A DNA stretch of 64,000 bases from positions 614,631 through 678,630 of the forward strand of contig CAJZBQ010000009.1 in the NCBI GenBank assembly GCA_914767885.1. Direction: 5' to 3'. Source of the DNA: Blepharisma stoltei. Its lineage: Eukaryota; Ciliophora; Heterotrichea; Heterotrichida; Blepharismidae. This document shows positions 10,930-21,817 of this stretch, in pieces. The notes under the pieces were generated by a model, which was not told where the DNA came from, did no database searches, and was given only the letters and a program-made list of their open reading frames with translations. Positions within the stretch are counted from its first letter, which is position 1. Each line of letters starts with the position of its first letter. A program made the position numbers and the translations under genes.

Positions 10930-13010
10930 CTAATTTAAGGCCGTTTTTAGATCTAAATTTGATAGAATTAGCAGGGATTTATTTTTACAAATATTATATA
11001 TATCAACAATTCTAGTAAATTTTGAATTTTTCCAAATTTTATTCCTAAGGTAGGAGTTAGCAGTGCTATAAATTAGCTCATACCCAGTATCAATAATAAG
11101 TGACTGAGAATCTTCAGGGAAAACTGGGTCAACTACAAGCCTAAATGAATCTTCTAGCATTTTTGTTATTAAAGACCCTAATAATGGGCAACTTAATGCT
11201 AAGCAAGGGTTTGTATTTACTTCAATAAGCCAAGGGTTGAAATTATCATCTAGCATAAAATCATACCCTAAAATTTCAAAAGTATGCAGCCTATGCTTTG
11301 GGTCTAATTTTCCACACGTCGCAGCTACAGTATCCTGCACAATATTTCTTATTTTCGGATAAATTTCTCTTTTAAAATTCACTTTTGCATGTATTTCATT
11401 GTCTATATATTCTTGAAATTCATCATAAGAAAGCTTGTTCCCTGCTTCAAATTTTCCATACTCAGGGGATTTTTTCTGGACTGCGTCATTAGTTAAATGG
11501 ACAAATTTATTTTGTGTGATATCCAAGGTGAATTTTTGACAAGCAGTTCTTAAGTAGCCTTCACGGTAGAAGTATGCTTGGATGCTCCCGTTTATGCATG
11601 CAATTAATGTATAGCAACGGATATACCTATCAATAGAGAATACTACAGATTTATTTTTCTATATAAATAAATAAGGACAATTTTCATCAAAAATGGCATA
11701 TCAAATTTTCTGTCTCTATATAATAAAGGGTTTTCTATATATTTTTGAACAATATAGCTGTGTTTAAGCCCTGAAGAAGCCTCTTCTATTCTGTTTATTA
11801 TTTCTTCTAACGTTGAGCAGACAGTTATTCCATTTCCTCGGTTAGTAAGCTCGCCTGGTTTTACAATTCATAAGTTCACTAGATTTGCTTCAGATTTAAT
11901 ACTATTAAAATACTCTTGTAGTTTAGGAAAATTTGGGTCTCTTGTCCCGTCTACTATATGGAAAGTCATAGGCAGTACATTAAATGGATTTTTATTTATA
12001 GATTCATAGTAGCTGCACATATTGGCAAAAAGCCTTTTTTTGCTGGCAAGCTCATTGTTTCTTTCAATTCTGTTATAAAGCTTGGTACGGGTAGAAATTA
12101 ATGTTGATAATGGTGATAGGTGGCAAAACTCCTGGCTGTTGGTGATAAAATTAATGGTATTATCTGACACGTCAATAGCCCTTGTTTCTTTTTTCCCTGA
12201 AGTTTCGAGGACTTCTACTATTTCTTTTCTTTTTACTTGGGTCCATATAAGATTGGCAGAGTAAGGAGAATAGCTTTGTTCTCATTTTGGCTTGGCTTTT
12301 AAGATTTTTAGGACAAGCTGGTGGTTATTGCCGGAGCCGACAAAAAACTTGTAAGTGGGATTTTCATTAGGAGTTATTTCAATTCCAAAGCTTTTCTGCA
12401 ATGATAAAATAGCTAAATTTATTTTGACCGCTTCTAGCTGATTATTTTCAATTTTTTTCCTTCTTTTTACTGTCATTTTCTTCGATTTTATCTTAAATTT
12501 TTCTTCTTTAATAGAGTCGTCTGACTTTAAAAAAGCGCTTTTCTTAGTCTGTAGAGGAGAAGAGCCATTTATGACGTCAGTATTTGACAAACACCTGTGG
12601 ACTTTTACACTTAAGCTTCTACACTCAGGGATCGGCTCAGGAAAAGGTGAAATTTGTCCTTTTTTCGCATAAGCTTGCCTGAGGACAATTCCTTTGCTAT
12701 TTTTTATAAAATGTGTAACTTTTTCTGGAATTTTATTAGGAGAAATTTCTCTGCTTTTTAGAGGAATACTCAATGAGTTACGTTTAGCATTAGGATCAAG
12801 CAAGCTTGGAGATTTATCAGGCTTGTTAAGCAGCTCGTTTAAAAACTCTCACTCCTTAGCAGGGATACTTGTGCTGGATTCCAGTTTATTTATATTTGTT
12901 GGAGACTTTACATTTCCCCGGGTTGTTTTGTCTTGTGAAGGTTTCATTACAAAAAAGTTTTGCCCTGTGATTTCTAAGTTTGAGTCTTGATTGTTATACC
13001 AGGTTTCCAT
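10930..13010 (-). CDS. Tubulin-tyrosine-ligase-like (TTLL) enzyme
   Basis: After removal of one 77-bp IES the frame encodes 667 aa. The N-terminal third is basic and Ser/Pro-rich, probably disordered. The TTL domain follows: VKPGELTNRGNGI (ATP-grasp nucleotide loop), QKYIENPLLYRDRKFDIR, HLTNDAVQKKSPEYGKF, and EILGYDFMLDD...WLIEVNTNPCL (metal-binding Glu/Asn). All core ATP-grasp motifs are present, so an active ligase is likely. The family adds Glu, Gly or Tyr to tubulin or other tails; which one cannot be settled here. TGA is used for Trp several times. Divergent neighbour of the CCDC146-like gene, with a shared spacer of about 320 bp, which would fit co-regulation of two cilium-related genes. 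Confidence 0.85.
11624..11700. other. IES, 77 bp, inside the TTL domain
   Basis: TA at 11622-11623 and 11699-11700. It splits the invariant RKFD-IR motif of TTL enzymes. Excision regenerates RKFDIRCYTLI exactly, which makes this one of the firmest IES calls. Confidence 0.85.
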
Positions 13011-13328
13011 TTATTTTGTGTATTGGGAAAGATATTTTTTGATTTGCTTCACAAATTTGAAATAAATTTACAAATAATTTGTGTGGAAGTCTGATGGTAT
13101 TATGAAGTAAATAAAATTAAGGAAATTATTGGCTTAAATTAATAAAAAATTAAATAAGAATTTAAAATATATTAATAGTTTGCATTTTGTTAGATATAAG
13201 AAATAAAAATTAATTAAATAAGAAAAACCTTTCTGAATTTTTATAAGAAAAATCAATAATTTATATATTAAGCTTTCTCACAAATTTAATTTCAGTATTT
13301 TTACAATTTTTCATATTTCTAAACAAAA

Positions 13329-16300
13329 ATGGGAGACATCTCCGAAGAAGTTAAAGACATCCGCAACAGCGTCGCTTATAGCATCATAACTGACCTCGAG
13401 CGTGAAGGAAAGCTTCATTCTCAAAGGTAATTCCTACATAGAGCTGAAGCCCTAAAAGAAAAATTCAAACGGTTGCACGAAGTCGTTGTCCAATCTTTCG
13501 AAAACGAAAAAATCCTGCTAAACAAAGCCAGAGACCTCCGTCAAGACCTAACCAAGCAGCTTCACAAGCTGGAATCCGTCTCCCAGCAGCAGTCTGAAAC
13601 TTCTTTGTCCTTAGAAAGAATTAATAAAACCTTAGAAGACGTAACTTCTATATAGACTCAAGCTGAGCTTGACCAAGCTGAACAAAGAGTTCAAGTCTTA
13701 GAATGGGAAATTTCCCAAATTGAGCAGGACCGAAACGAAGCCTTAAATTACCTTTCCCAGCGTGAAGAAGAACAAGAAGCCAAACTTCGCCCTGAAATAG
13801 GCCGCCTTCAAAAATTGATAGAAGATATGAGAAACGATACCAAAGAGAGCGAGGACAGGATTATTAAAGAAGAAGCCATCAAAAAAGAGCTTCAAGAAGC
13901 CATCACGTCGCTCAGCAAAGAAACAGAAAAATTGCAGGACGAGCTTGAAATGGTAACTTTATCATTAAATAAAGCAAAAACCGAGCCATTGAGGTTTGCG
14001 AAAAATGCTGATATTTTGGATAAAGCTATACATGTGATGGAAGGGGATTTAAATAAGGTCAAAGCAGACTCAGAAACAGCTGATAATGAACTGTCAAAGC
14101 TTCATAAAGAAAAAGACGAGCTGACTAATCTTTTATTAGAAACCCAAGAAGAGCTGGGGAGGTGTAAAAGCATATATGATGATTATCAGAAAGAAAAAGA
14201 CGATATCCACTATAAGAAAAACCAAGCTGGAGAGGTCGAAAAAGAGCTGAGAAATAATAACCTTTTTTTTATTAAAAAATAAAAATATTTTTTTTTTAAA
14301 AAAAAAATTAAAAATTTATTATAAATCAATATATCGTAGAATTAGAAGTAAATTTAAAAGCAAATGAAGATGCTGTCAGAAGAGAAAGCGACAACAGCCA
14401 AGAACTTGGAAAACAGCTATATCACTTAAAAAAAGAATACAAAAAAATAGAAAATCATAAGCGGCAAATGACAACTCAATTAAGCGATTTAAATAAACAA
14501 ATGAGCGAAGCTGAAGAACGAGAAAACGCACTGGAGATGGATAATAGGAGACAAAAAGAAATTTTGGAAAAGCTGGAAGAGGAGCATGATATTATGAAGA
14601 AAAATACAATGGACAAAGAAGAGGACGAAAAAGATAAAATTGTGAAATTAGAAGAAATTAAAAAAGAGACAGAAAGCACAGAGAAAAAAGCACAAAATAA
14701 GAGGACGAAAGAAGGAAAGCTAGTAAAAGAGATGGAATGGCTGAGTTTGAAGAGAGAATATATGGCAAGGAAGGCAAGCCAAAATATTGCTCAGGCAAAA
14801 GAGACTTCTGAAGAGCTGAAAATTAAGGAGCTGCTGATGATTGATTTAAAGAAGAAAAAACAGGAAACTGATTTTAAGCTGAAAAGCTATATAGCGATGT
14901 ATGACGAAGTAAAAAATGCAAGGAATAAATATGCCTGTACTGATAAAAAGGTTAACAGAATATTGAATAAAAAGCCTTGAAAATTAAAAAATTACCTATA
15001 AAATAAAATAAATTATTTATAGAAAAAAGAATATGTCAAACTTATACAAAATTCTTCTCAAGAGCTAGCAGAAACTAAAGAAAGAATAAAAATCTTGCAA
15101 AATGAAGTAGAAATCCTCAGAAACGAAAGCTCAGAAAAAGACAGAAAACTGAAAGAAGAGCGGCATAATGTGCAGCAAAGTCTGCATCAGAGGGACGGGC
15201 TAAGAGCAGAAATAAATAAGCTTGACTTTGCGGTAAAGCAAAAAGAAAGTTTAGTGACCCAAGAAGTAAATGAAATCAATAAGCTTAACGTTATTATTAC
15301 ATCCTTAGAAAAAGAAATGATTGAGCTGAAGCATAAATACGAAAATGTTTGTGAAAGCAGAAATTATACTGGAATTCAGCTTATTGATAGAAATGATGAG
15401 CTATGCATTTTATATGAAAAAGCAAATATACAAGGGCTAAAAAAAATTTAAAACATTTTTTTTTTTAATAAAATTTTGCTATTTTTGTAATTTTTTATAG
15501 TAAGCCTATACAAGAAAAGTATTCAAAAAAGAGGAGAAAGCGAAATTAGATCCAAAGAAGACGAAATCAGAATGATGAATTTAGAGCTCGCAGAAGTTAA
15601 ACGCCACATCGAAGTCCTCAGAAAACAAATCCCAGAGGTCCCAAAACTCGCTGCTGAAGTAATTTCATTAAAATCCGAACTTGAAGCTGAAAAAGAAAAA
15701 GAAAAATGCTTAGCTGCTGACCTTGAAGATCCTTCAAATGCCAAAAGATTTAATGAACTCCCAGGTGAAGACCCTGATGAAGAAGCTTTAGAAGCCAAAA
15801 TCCAAGTCCTCGAAGAGCGTCTTAACAACAAGAAAGAACAGCTGCTTGAAAAAGAGCTGGTCCTTGAAGAAATTACAAATCTTGCTGACAAACTTCGTGC
15901 CCAAGCCCTCACAGGTCGTCAAGGGACCTTAGAACTTGCTGAAAAAGTCAACGATTTCCAATCCAGAATCAAAAAATTAACCAGAAAAATGATGGCAACT
16001 GTCAGCGAGCTTTCTATGTTCCAAGCTACCGCTATGAAACTCCAACAGGAAAAAGAACGCTTGGAAAATGTATTTGAAGACTCCCAAAAACGAGTCGAAA
16101 ATAGTCTGCCGCCTACTGAAGACTGTGAAAAAGAATGGGAAAGAATGGAAAGAAATAACCTTTTGAGAGAAGAAGAAAGAAAAGCGAGAAAAGAAAGAGA
16201 AGAAGAAGAAAGATCGGCAACTGGCGCCATAACACAAAGCACAGCTGAGCCAAGGCTGAATTCTTATGTACCTGATGATGGCATTGGGCTGCCGAAACCT

Positions 16301-16390
16301 TATGGAGTCCATACACCATTTGTTCCTACACAGCTGGGTGCAAATATGAGGCATTTCAGAAAACCTGTTGTGAAACCTATTGAAATTTAA
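13329..16390 (+). CDS. CCDC146: Long coiled-coil ciliary protein, CCDC146/MBO2-like
   Basis: Two 15-nt introns (13427-13441, 13641-13655) and three IESs (14260-14333, 14995-15033, 15440-15502) are removed to give 952 codons, 951 aa, close to the length I recall for animal CCDC146. The protein is heptad-rich coiled coil almost throughout and ends in a proline-containing tail with YGVHTPFVPTQLGANMRHFR and KPIEI, which resembles the conserved CCDC146/MBO2 C-terminus. In the family it belongs to basal bodies and axonemal microtubules. One TGA near 14979 is read as Trp. The assignment rests on the tail motif and length; other coiled-coil proteins cannot be excluded. Confidence 0.7.
14260..14333. 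other. IES, 74 bp, in CCDC146-like gene
   Basis: TA at 14258-14259 and 14332-14333. Nearly pure A/T with an A-tract/T-tract fold. Removal joins KELRNN to IVELEVNLK in frame and keeps the heptads. Confidence 0.75.
14995..15033. other. Possible very short IES, 39 bp
   Basis: TA at 14993-14994 and 15032-15033; contains in-frame TAA and TAG. Its removal joins KLKNY to VKLIQNSS. It is shorter than the 60-79 bp class seen elsewhere in the window, so the boundaries may be wrong. Confidence 0.45.
15440..15502. other. IES, 63 bp, in CCDC146-like gene
   Basis: TA at 15438-15439 and 15501-15502; T/A only apart from a few bases. Excision joins ANIQGL to SLYKKSIQ in frame. Confidence 0.7.
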
Positions 16391-16417
16391 AATAGATAAA
16401 AAAATTAAAATATTAAT

Positions 16418-17347
16418 ATGCAGGATATTATTGATATTGTGAAAAGACCGAGGTATTCGAGGAGTGGAAGAGCCAATGCGAAATTACCGAAGTGGCTGAC
16501 ATATAAACCTAAAAAAAGGACAAGGGAAGAACCGGAAAGAGAACATACACTATTTTTTTATTTTTTTTATTTATTTATTTAATTTTTATTTATTTTTTAT
16601 TTATCTTTATTTTTTATTTATTTATTTTTTATTTTATTTTTTTATTTATTTAATTTTTAAACAAATATTTTTAAAATAAAATACCGTATAACTCCTAAAG
16701 ATGCAGCACAAATTTATGAAGATATTAAAATTGAAATAAAAGAAGAAACCAGTAAACATTCAAAACATGACATCGGTAGCTATTTCTTTCAAACAGTTTC
16801 TCGAGAAAAACGTGAACAAACCAATAAATATATAAAATCTGACGCACCTCCAGTTGCAACTTACACCCCAAAACATGATTTAGTAAGCCCTCGTGTATAC
16901 TCACAAGTCGCTTTTACGCCTAAAGTGACTGTTGAAAAACGCACTCCAATTGTGTATCTCCCAGAATGCCTCGATACCAATGAATTAGCTTGCAAATACC
17001 CAGAAAAACCTTTATCAGCCAAAGGTACGAGAAGCTTAAATAGTTTATCTATAAAAGATTTCTTTAATACTTTATCTACAAGAGAAAGCCAAGTCAAAGA
17101 CTCATTTTACCCAGAATCTGCAAGACCACATACAGCAGAGTTTAGATTTAATGCACAATTGCCGAGAAAATGGTCAGTCCAGCAGCTTCATGACATGAGA
17201 TTTGAAAATTTCAATCATTTTCCGAGGTCTTATTCAAAAAGCAGGATTATAAAGACTCCAATTTTTGAAAAGACCGTGGGGAGAGAAAACTTATGAAGTG
17301 ACGTTCCAGTAAATGATGGAAATTATAATGTCACAATTATTTTTTAA
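16418..17347 (+). CDS. Basic protein of unknown function
   Basis: Removing the 141-bp IES gives 262 aa. The protein is basic, with KRPRYSRSGR and KPKKRTRE near the start and aromatic/Pro-rich stretches (RPHTAEFRFN, NHFPRSYSKSR) near the end. I see no known domain. One TGA near the C-terminus is Trp. It lies 27 bp after the CCDC146-like stop on the same strand, in a run of similarly small, unrecognised genes up to 20.3 kb. A structural or microtubule-associated role is only a guess from composition and neighbours. Confidence 0.65.
16548..16688. other. IES, 141 bp, almost pure T/A
   Basis: TA at 16546-16547 and 16687-16688. The core 16551-16660 is a TTTA/ATTT low-complexity tract. Excision joins EPEREH to ITPKDAAQIYED in frame. 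Confidence 0.65.
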
Positions 17348-17571
17348 TTTTTTTATTTTAGAATGAATTGAATGTGGCTCTAGTATTTTATATAGAAAAA
17401 CTCCAAAATATTTTGTAAAATAATTTATTGTTGATAAAATATAAATGTGCATTTATCAGTGAAAATATATTAATTTATATTGGTTTTATAATAAATTTTA
17501 TCAGAAATTATGATTTAAATTTTGAGCTTTTGAAGAAAAAACTGTCCATTGGATTTGTTGATTTTGAAAAA

Positions 17572-17874
17572 ATGAGCTCAAGATTTGGAAAAGATCCTGA
17601 TCCTGGCCCTATGCCACCAACAACTGAAAGACTAGCAAATGCAATTGAGAAAATAAAGCCCAGAATTAGAACACCCTATATTGCACAAAGGCCACAGATA
17701 GTCGAAAAAGCGAGAAGTAACTCAGGTAGAGTATCAACCGCAAGACTCCAAGAAAGAGCATATTCTCCAGAGCTTACTGATAGGAGAACCAAAGCAATAA
17801 TAATCGAAAAAACGCCTGAAGAAATACCAATTGGAAAAGAAGTCCAAATGTTGATGAGTAGCCAGGCATTTTAA
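17572..17874 (+). CDS. Small Pro/Arg-rich protein, unknown
   Basis: Start chosen at the ATG giving MSSRFGKDPDPGPMPP because the upstream extension (from 17428) is AT-rich and hydrophobic without support. About 100 aa. It contains ELTDRRTKA; a related (M)TDRRTK occurs in the protein of the gene at 18271. Function unknown. Confidence 0.5.
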   Translation: MSSRFGKDPDPGPMPPTTERLANAIEKIKPRIRTPYIAQRPQIVEKARSNSGRVSTARLQERAYSPELTDRRTKAIIIEKTPEEIPIGKEVQMLMSSQAF

Positions 17875-17907
17875 TAAATTTTAGATAATTAATTTACAGT
17901 TATAATA

Positions 17908-18352
17908 ATGCATCTTAAGAATATCAGTCTCCCAGCCTCATCAGTCTGGGCCCACGACTATGCTTTTAACTTGCATAAGCAAAGACTCAAACTGATAAAG
18001 CTTACCCCATCAAATAGGGTTGATAACTCAGAGCCTGCAACGAAAAGGTTTATGACTTGCAAGCATCGTGGACAAGCGTTCTTTGAAAGCGAAATAAATA
18101 AGACCATTCAAATTGATAACCAAAAATTACTTACTTCGGTCTAATAAAATAATATTTATTTTTTAAAAATAAATAAATTTCATATAAAATAATTTTTTTG
18201 TCATAAAAGAGCTGGAAAACTCACATGAATATCAAATAGAAAAAGAGTACAAATCATATAGGCTTTATCAATGACATTTAGAGAGTCCACATCTCCACCT
18301 AGAAGTCTCAATTTTGTATCAAGAAAACGTGAAGCTGAACGAATTTTGCTAG
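17908..18352 (+). CDS. Small unknown protein, split by one IES
   Basis: ATG after a 33-bp AT-rich spacer. After removing 18130-18205 the frame gives 122 aa, ending at TAG 18350. Its last 80 bp overlap the next gene in another frame. More likely the two are one gene joined across a frame change near 18230-18270 (a 15-nt GT...AG sequence lies at 18249-18263 but does not change frame), or the stop region is misread. No domain recognised. Confidence 0.45.
18130..18205. other. IES, 76 bp
   Basis: TA at 18128-18129 and 18204-18205. AT-only core with stops in all forward frames; removal joins DNQKL to KELENSHEYQ. Confidence 0.55.
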
Positions 18353-19364
18353 AAAATCACTCATTTATGAGGAGGTTAAGCGAAAAACCTTCTAGTGTTT
18401 CTTTGAATAAGTTTAGGTATGAGTATGAGAGAAATATGAAATATAAAGCAAATGCGTCAAAAATGAAGTTTAATGTGCTGGGAAATAAAATAGGCAAAAA
18501 AGCAAATTTATTGCCACCTTTGACTGAGCAGCCAAGAAAACTAAGAAGCATCTCGTTAAAACGCGAGTCTAGCTCTCCTCTTATAATAAAAAAATATCAA
18601 TTTTTATTTTTTGAAATAAATAAGCAAATATATTAATGAGGAGTAAGACTGATAGAAGCAATTTATCAATGACTGATAGACGAACTAAAGATGTGTCAAA
18701 AGGAAGCATTTCTCCAAAAGAAACTGCAATAAAACCTGAAAACTACATGCAGAAAGTTATAAAAGAAAAGAAAAGTGAGATAAAAATTGATGAAAATAAG
18801 CAAGAAAATAAGCAAGAAAATGCAGGGATGTTTTTAACAGAAATTACACCCATGCATAAAGAAGAGATAAAACCAATTGAAATTTTTGATGAAAAATATA
18901 ATAAACCAATAATAAATGTTGAGGAAAAACAAAAAAATCCTCAAGAAAATCATACAGATGTTATAGAAGACAAAGAAAATTTTGAAACTATTCAAGAGCC
19001 AAAAGAAGAAACCAAAGAAAATTTGGAGATTAATCAAGAGCTAAAACAAGAAACTAAAGAAAATTTAGAAATTAACCTTGAAGAAACTAGTCCAGAAGAG
19101 ATACAAGAAAACAATGAAGAAGTCTTTGCTGAAGAAAATAATCCTGAAATAATCCTAATTACTGTAAATTAAATTTATTTTTTTTTTAAAAAATATATTC
19201 CTTATTCAAACCAATAACCAATAGTAAATGAAGAGCCGCCAATGACTAAAAAAGAAAAAACCCCAATCGCCAATGAGTACGCAGAAGTTTCTTCAGAATC
19301 TTCTGGCCTAAATAAGCAAGAAGAAAACCTTCCAGCTTCAATTGAAGAAGAAATTGCTTCCTAA
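18271..19364 (+). CDS. Unknown protein: basic N-terminus, acidic Glu-rich C-terminus
   Basis: The first 100 residues are basic and Ser-rich (STSPPRSLNF, KPSSVSLNKF). The middle has SMTDRRTKD. The last 180 residues are Glu/Lys/Asn-rich with imperfect repeats (ETKENLEIN twice). Two AT-rich interruptions (about 18586-18635, 19167-19226) are removed to keep one frame of about 328 aa. No domain recognised. The upstream bases are coding-like rather than spacer, so the true start may lie in the preceding gene. Confidence 0.55.
18586..18635. other. Possible short IES, 47-50 bp
   Basis: Left TA at 18584-18585 or 18587-18588, right TA at 18634-18635. Joins SSSPLI to MRSKTDRSN in frame. A second small element below the 60-79 bp class. 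Confidence 0.45.
19167..19226. other. IES, 60 bp
   Basis: TA at 19165-19166 and 19225-19226, both inside GTAAAT. Excision joins IILITV to NEEPPMTKKEK in frame. Confidence 0.65.
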
Positions 19365-19399
19365 AATAATTTTTTATAAAAATTCATATTAAATTCAAA

Positions 19400-20272
19400 A
19401 TGCTCGAATCTCTATCTAAAAATCAAGAAATTCACTCTTTTCTCAAACTCTACCCAAAAGCACAATGAAACCAATGTCTAGAAGCAATAATCGTCTATGG
19501 AGTCCAAACCCTTCAAAAAAAATACCCTTACGGCCTCTCTTATCAGTTACTTCTCTCCATCACAGGCCTCGATTTGCAGCTTGAGCGGAATCATTCCCAC
19601 TCAAACCTCCGCACAAATTCAGAAAAATCCAAAAAAGAGCCAAAAACTCAGGATTCTACCAAAAAAAAGCGCCCTGAGTCTTCCAAAGTCCTTAAATCAA
19701 GCTCATCCAGGCCATCTTTATACCCAAATTCCAAGAGAAACTACCAAGAAGTCCCATCCAAAATAAAAGAAGACGTAAATAAAGATATTGCTATATATAA
19801 GTATAAGATGGAAGTATCAAGGACTTCTCTAAAAGGCAGAAATGAGAGTGAAGACCGGAGAAGTTCAGGAATCCAAACAGACAGAAGCTATGGAAAAGAA
19901 GAACAGACCCCCAGCTGGGAAAATAAAAGCCTTTACAATGAGCAAAACAGCCATAAGAGTAAAATACAAATTTCTGAAAAAATCAAAGAGCCCAAAACAG
20001 TTGCATTAGAAACAGCAAAAAATCTGTTTAGATATGTCCACCCTACAAAAGAAGCCAAATATAAAGAAATTCCAGCAGAAAAAACAGAAAATAAAGTGCT
20101 TAAAATTGCTGACCAATTTTTGAAAAACCCAGTTACAAGCTACTTGGCTAAAAACCAAGGGATGTTTTCAGTCCCTCACTCCCCGAAGTTTTTAGAAAGG
20201 CTGATGTCTCCTGAAAGTAACTTATTATCAAGCGTAGAAATGCTGAGTCCTACATATTATATGGACACTTAA
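19400..20272 (+). CDS. Unknown basic Ser-rich protein with a short helical N-terminus
   Basis: Uninterrupted 290-aa frame with one TGA read as Trp (KAQWNQ). Residues 1-55 are predicted helical and hydrophobic-patterned (FLKLYP, YGLSYQLLLSITG). The rest is basic, Ser/Lys-rich and probably disordered, with a Leu-rich tail. No family recognised. It precedes the SLP-2 gene by 43 bp on the same strand. Confidence 0.65.
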
Positions 20273-20315
20273 AATTAATTAAGCCTTACAATTCCATAAA
20301 TTTTAATCATAATAA

Positions 20316-21305
20316 ATGAATAAAATAGCTAGCAGGAGATGGCTTCATGTACTTGGCCCAGCTCAGCACAATTTAGGCTTCATAATTGTCCCACAGCAAG
20401 AAGCTATCGTCATAGAGAGACTAGGCAAGTTCCGCACAATCCTCAGCCCAGGCTTAAACGTCTTAATCCCTTTTCTCGATAAAATCATGTATCGTCACTC
20501 TCTCAAAGAAGAAGTCTACCAAATTTCGTCACAGATGGCAATCACAAAGGACAATGTTACTATAAACCTTGACGGGGTTTTGTATTTAAAAATTATAGAC
20601 CCTTATAAAGCGTCGTATGGTGTCGGAGACCCAGTTGAGGCCATGAAACAACTGGCGCAGACCACTATGAGGTCAGAATTAGGGAAACTTACATTAGATA
20701 GGACTTTTGAAGAAAGGGAAACATTGAATAACGCAATTGTGGACGCTATCAATGAAGCTGCAACTGAATGGGGGATTAAGTGTATGAGATATGAAATCAG
20801 GGATATTACAACCCCAGCGAATATTAAAAAAGCTATGGAACTTCAAGCAGAAGCAGAAAGGCAAAAAAGAGCTGACATTTTGACCTCAGAAGGTAAAAAG
20901 CAAGCTGATATAAACTTAGCTGAAGGGTATAGACAGTCATCTATATTAAAAGCTGAAGGAGAAGCCAAAGCAATTATAACGAAAGCTAATGCTACTGGAG
21001 AAGGGATCAGGCTACTGAGGTTAAGTATATTGGAAGAAGGAGGTGATGATGCTGTAAAATTAAGATTAGCGGAAAAATATATTGAGGCTTTTAATGGGAT
21101 GGCCAAAAAGAACAATACTATGATCGTGCCAAGTGAGTCTGGAAATGTAGCAGGGACAGTCGCACAAGCATTGGGGGTGTATTCACAGATGGGAGGAAGA
21201 GCTAATAAAGAAGCAGCAACAAAAGCTGCGAAAAATGTGAAAACAACGCAGTTCAATGATCCGATTTTAGACAGCAGTGCAACTGAAGAAGAAAAGCCTA
21301 ACTAA
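20316..21305 (+). CDS. STOML2: Stomatin-like protein 2 (SPFH/prohibitin domain)
   Basis: Uninterrupted 329-aa frame, no intron or IES. The order is that of mitochondrial SLP-2: a short N-terminal presequence-like region, the SPFH domain (GFIIVPQQEAIVIERLGKF, LSPGLNVLIPFLDKI, then DNVTINLDGVLYLKI), AQTTMRSELGKLTLD, an Ala/Glu-rich coiled coil (AMELQAEAERQKRA), and the C-terminal helix. The family scaffolds cardiolipin-rich inner-membrane domains and holds proteases in complexes. Codon use is close to that of the neighbouring housekeeping genes. The lack of any interruption in a near-1-kb gene contrasts with most of its neighbours. Confidence 0.92.
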   Translation: MNKIASRRWLHVLGPAQHNLGFIIVPQQEAIVIERLGKFRTILSPGLNVLIPFLDKIMYRHSLKEEVYQISSQMAITKDNVTINLDGVLYLKIIDPYKASYGVGDPVEAMKQLAQTTMRSELGKLTLDRTFEERETLNNAIVDAINEAATEWGIKCMRYEIRDITTPANIKKAMELQAEAERQKRADILTSEGKKQADINLAEGYRQSSILKAEGEAKAIITKANATGEGIRLLRLSILEEGGDDAVKLRLAEKYIEAFNGMAKKNNTMIVPSESGNVAGTVAQALGVYSQMGGRANKEAATKAAKNVKTTQFNDPILDSSATEEEKPN

Positions 21306-21817
21306 ATCTGGATATAATAATTTCTGTATATGAGCTGAAAAATTAGTTAACTTAAATACATTAGAATTTTTTTACTGCAAATTAAATTTAATTCAAAAGG
21401 TCTTTAATAAAATGATGAAATAGGTTTATATGATTTGTTTTGGTTTTGCTATTCTACTTAGTTAGTTCTAATCTAAAGATTTCAGAGTCGAATTTTAGTG
21501 GAGCACTAGCTCGGTATGTAAGAATTAGCATTTCTTTGCGAGCATGGCTTATGAAAAGATAAACTTTCTAATGTAGAAGAAGTCCTAATGGGTTAGAGGT
21601 AGTTTTAATTATATCTGAGCCTTATTAATGACTCAAAAATCTCTACAGAAGTATTGATAAATGCAGAACTAGATCTCAATAATAGATAAAATCTGCTTTT
21701 CTGCCTTTAGGAAAAATCTAGCAAATATCAGGCCAGCCTGAGACAGGTCGAAGTTAGTATAAACTTTTCTAATTTAATATAACTTGACATATTTATACTT
21801 GGGATTCTACAATAAAT
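21306..21817. other. AT-rich spacer upstream of USP-1
   Basis: About 510 bp without coding signal. I see no repeat, RNA gene or clear element in it. It marks the change from the dense gene block to the USP cluster. Confidence 0.4.

Noticed and set aside
15523-16354. Several long minus-strand frames opposite the CCDC146-like gene
   Set aside because: Ser/Leu/Phe-rich shadows of a Glu/Lys-rich coiled-coil gene on the plus strand.
20843-21256. 137-codon minus-strand frame
   Set aside because: Mirror of the SLP-2 gene, which is the clear coding strand.
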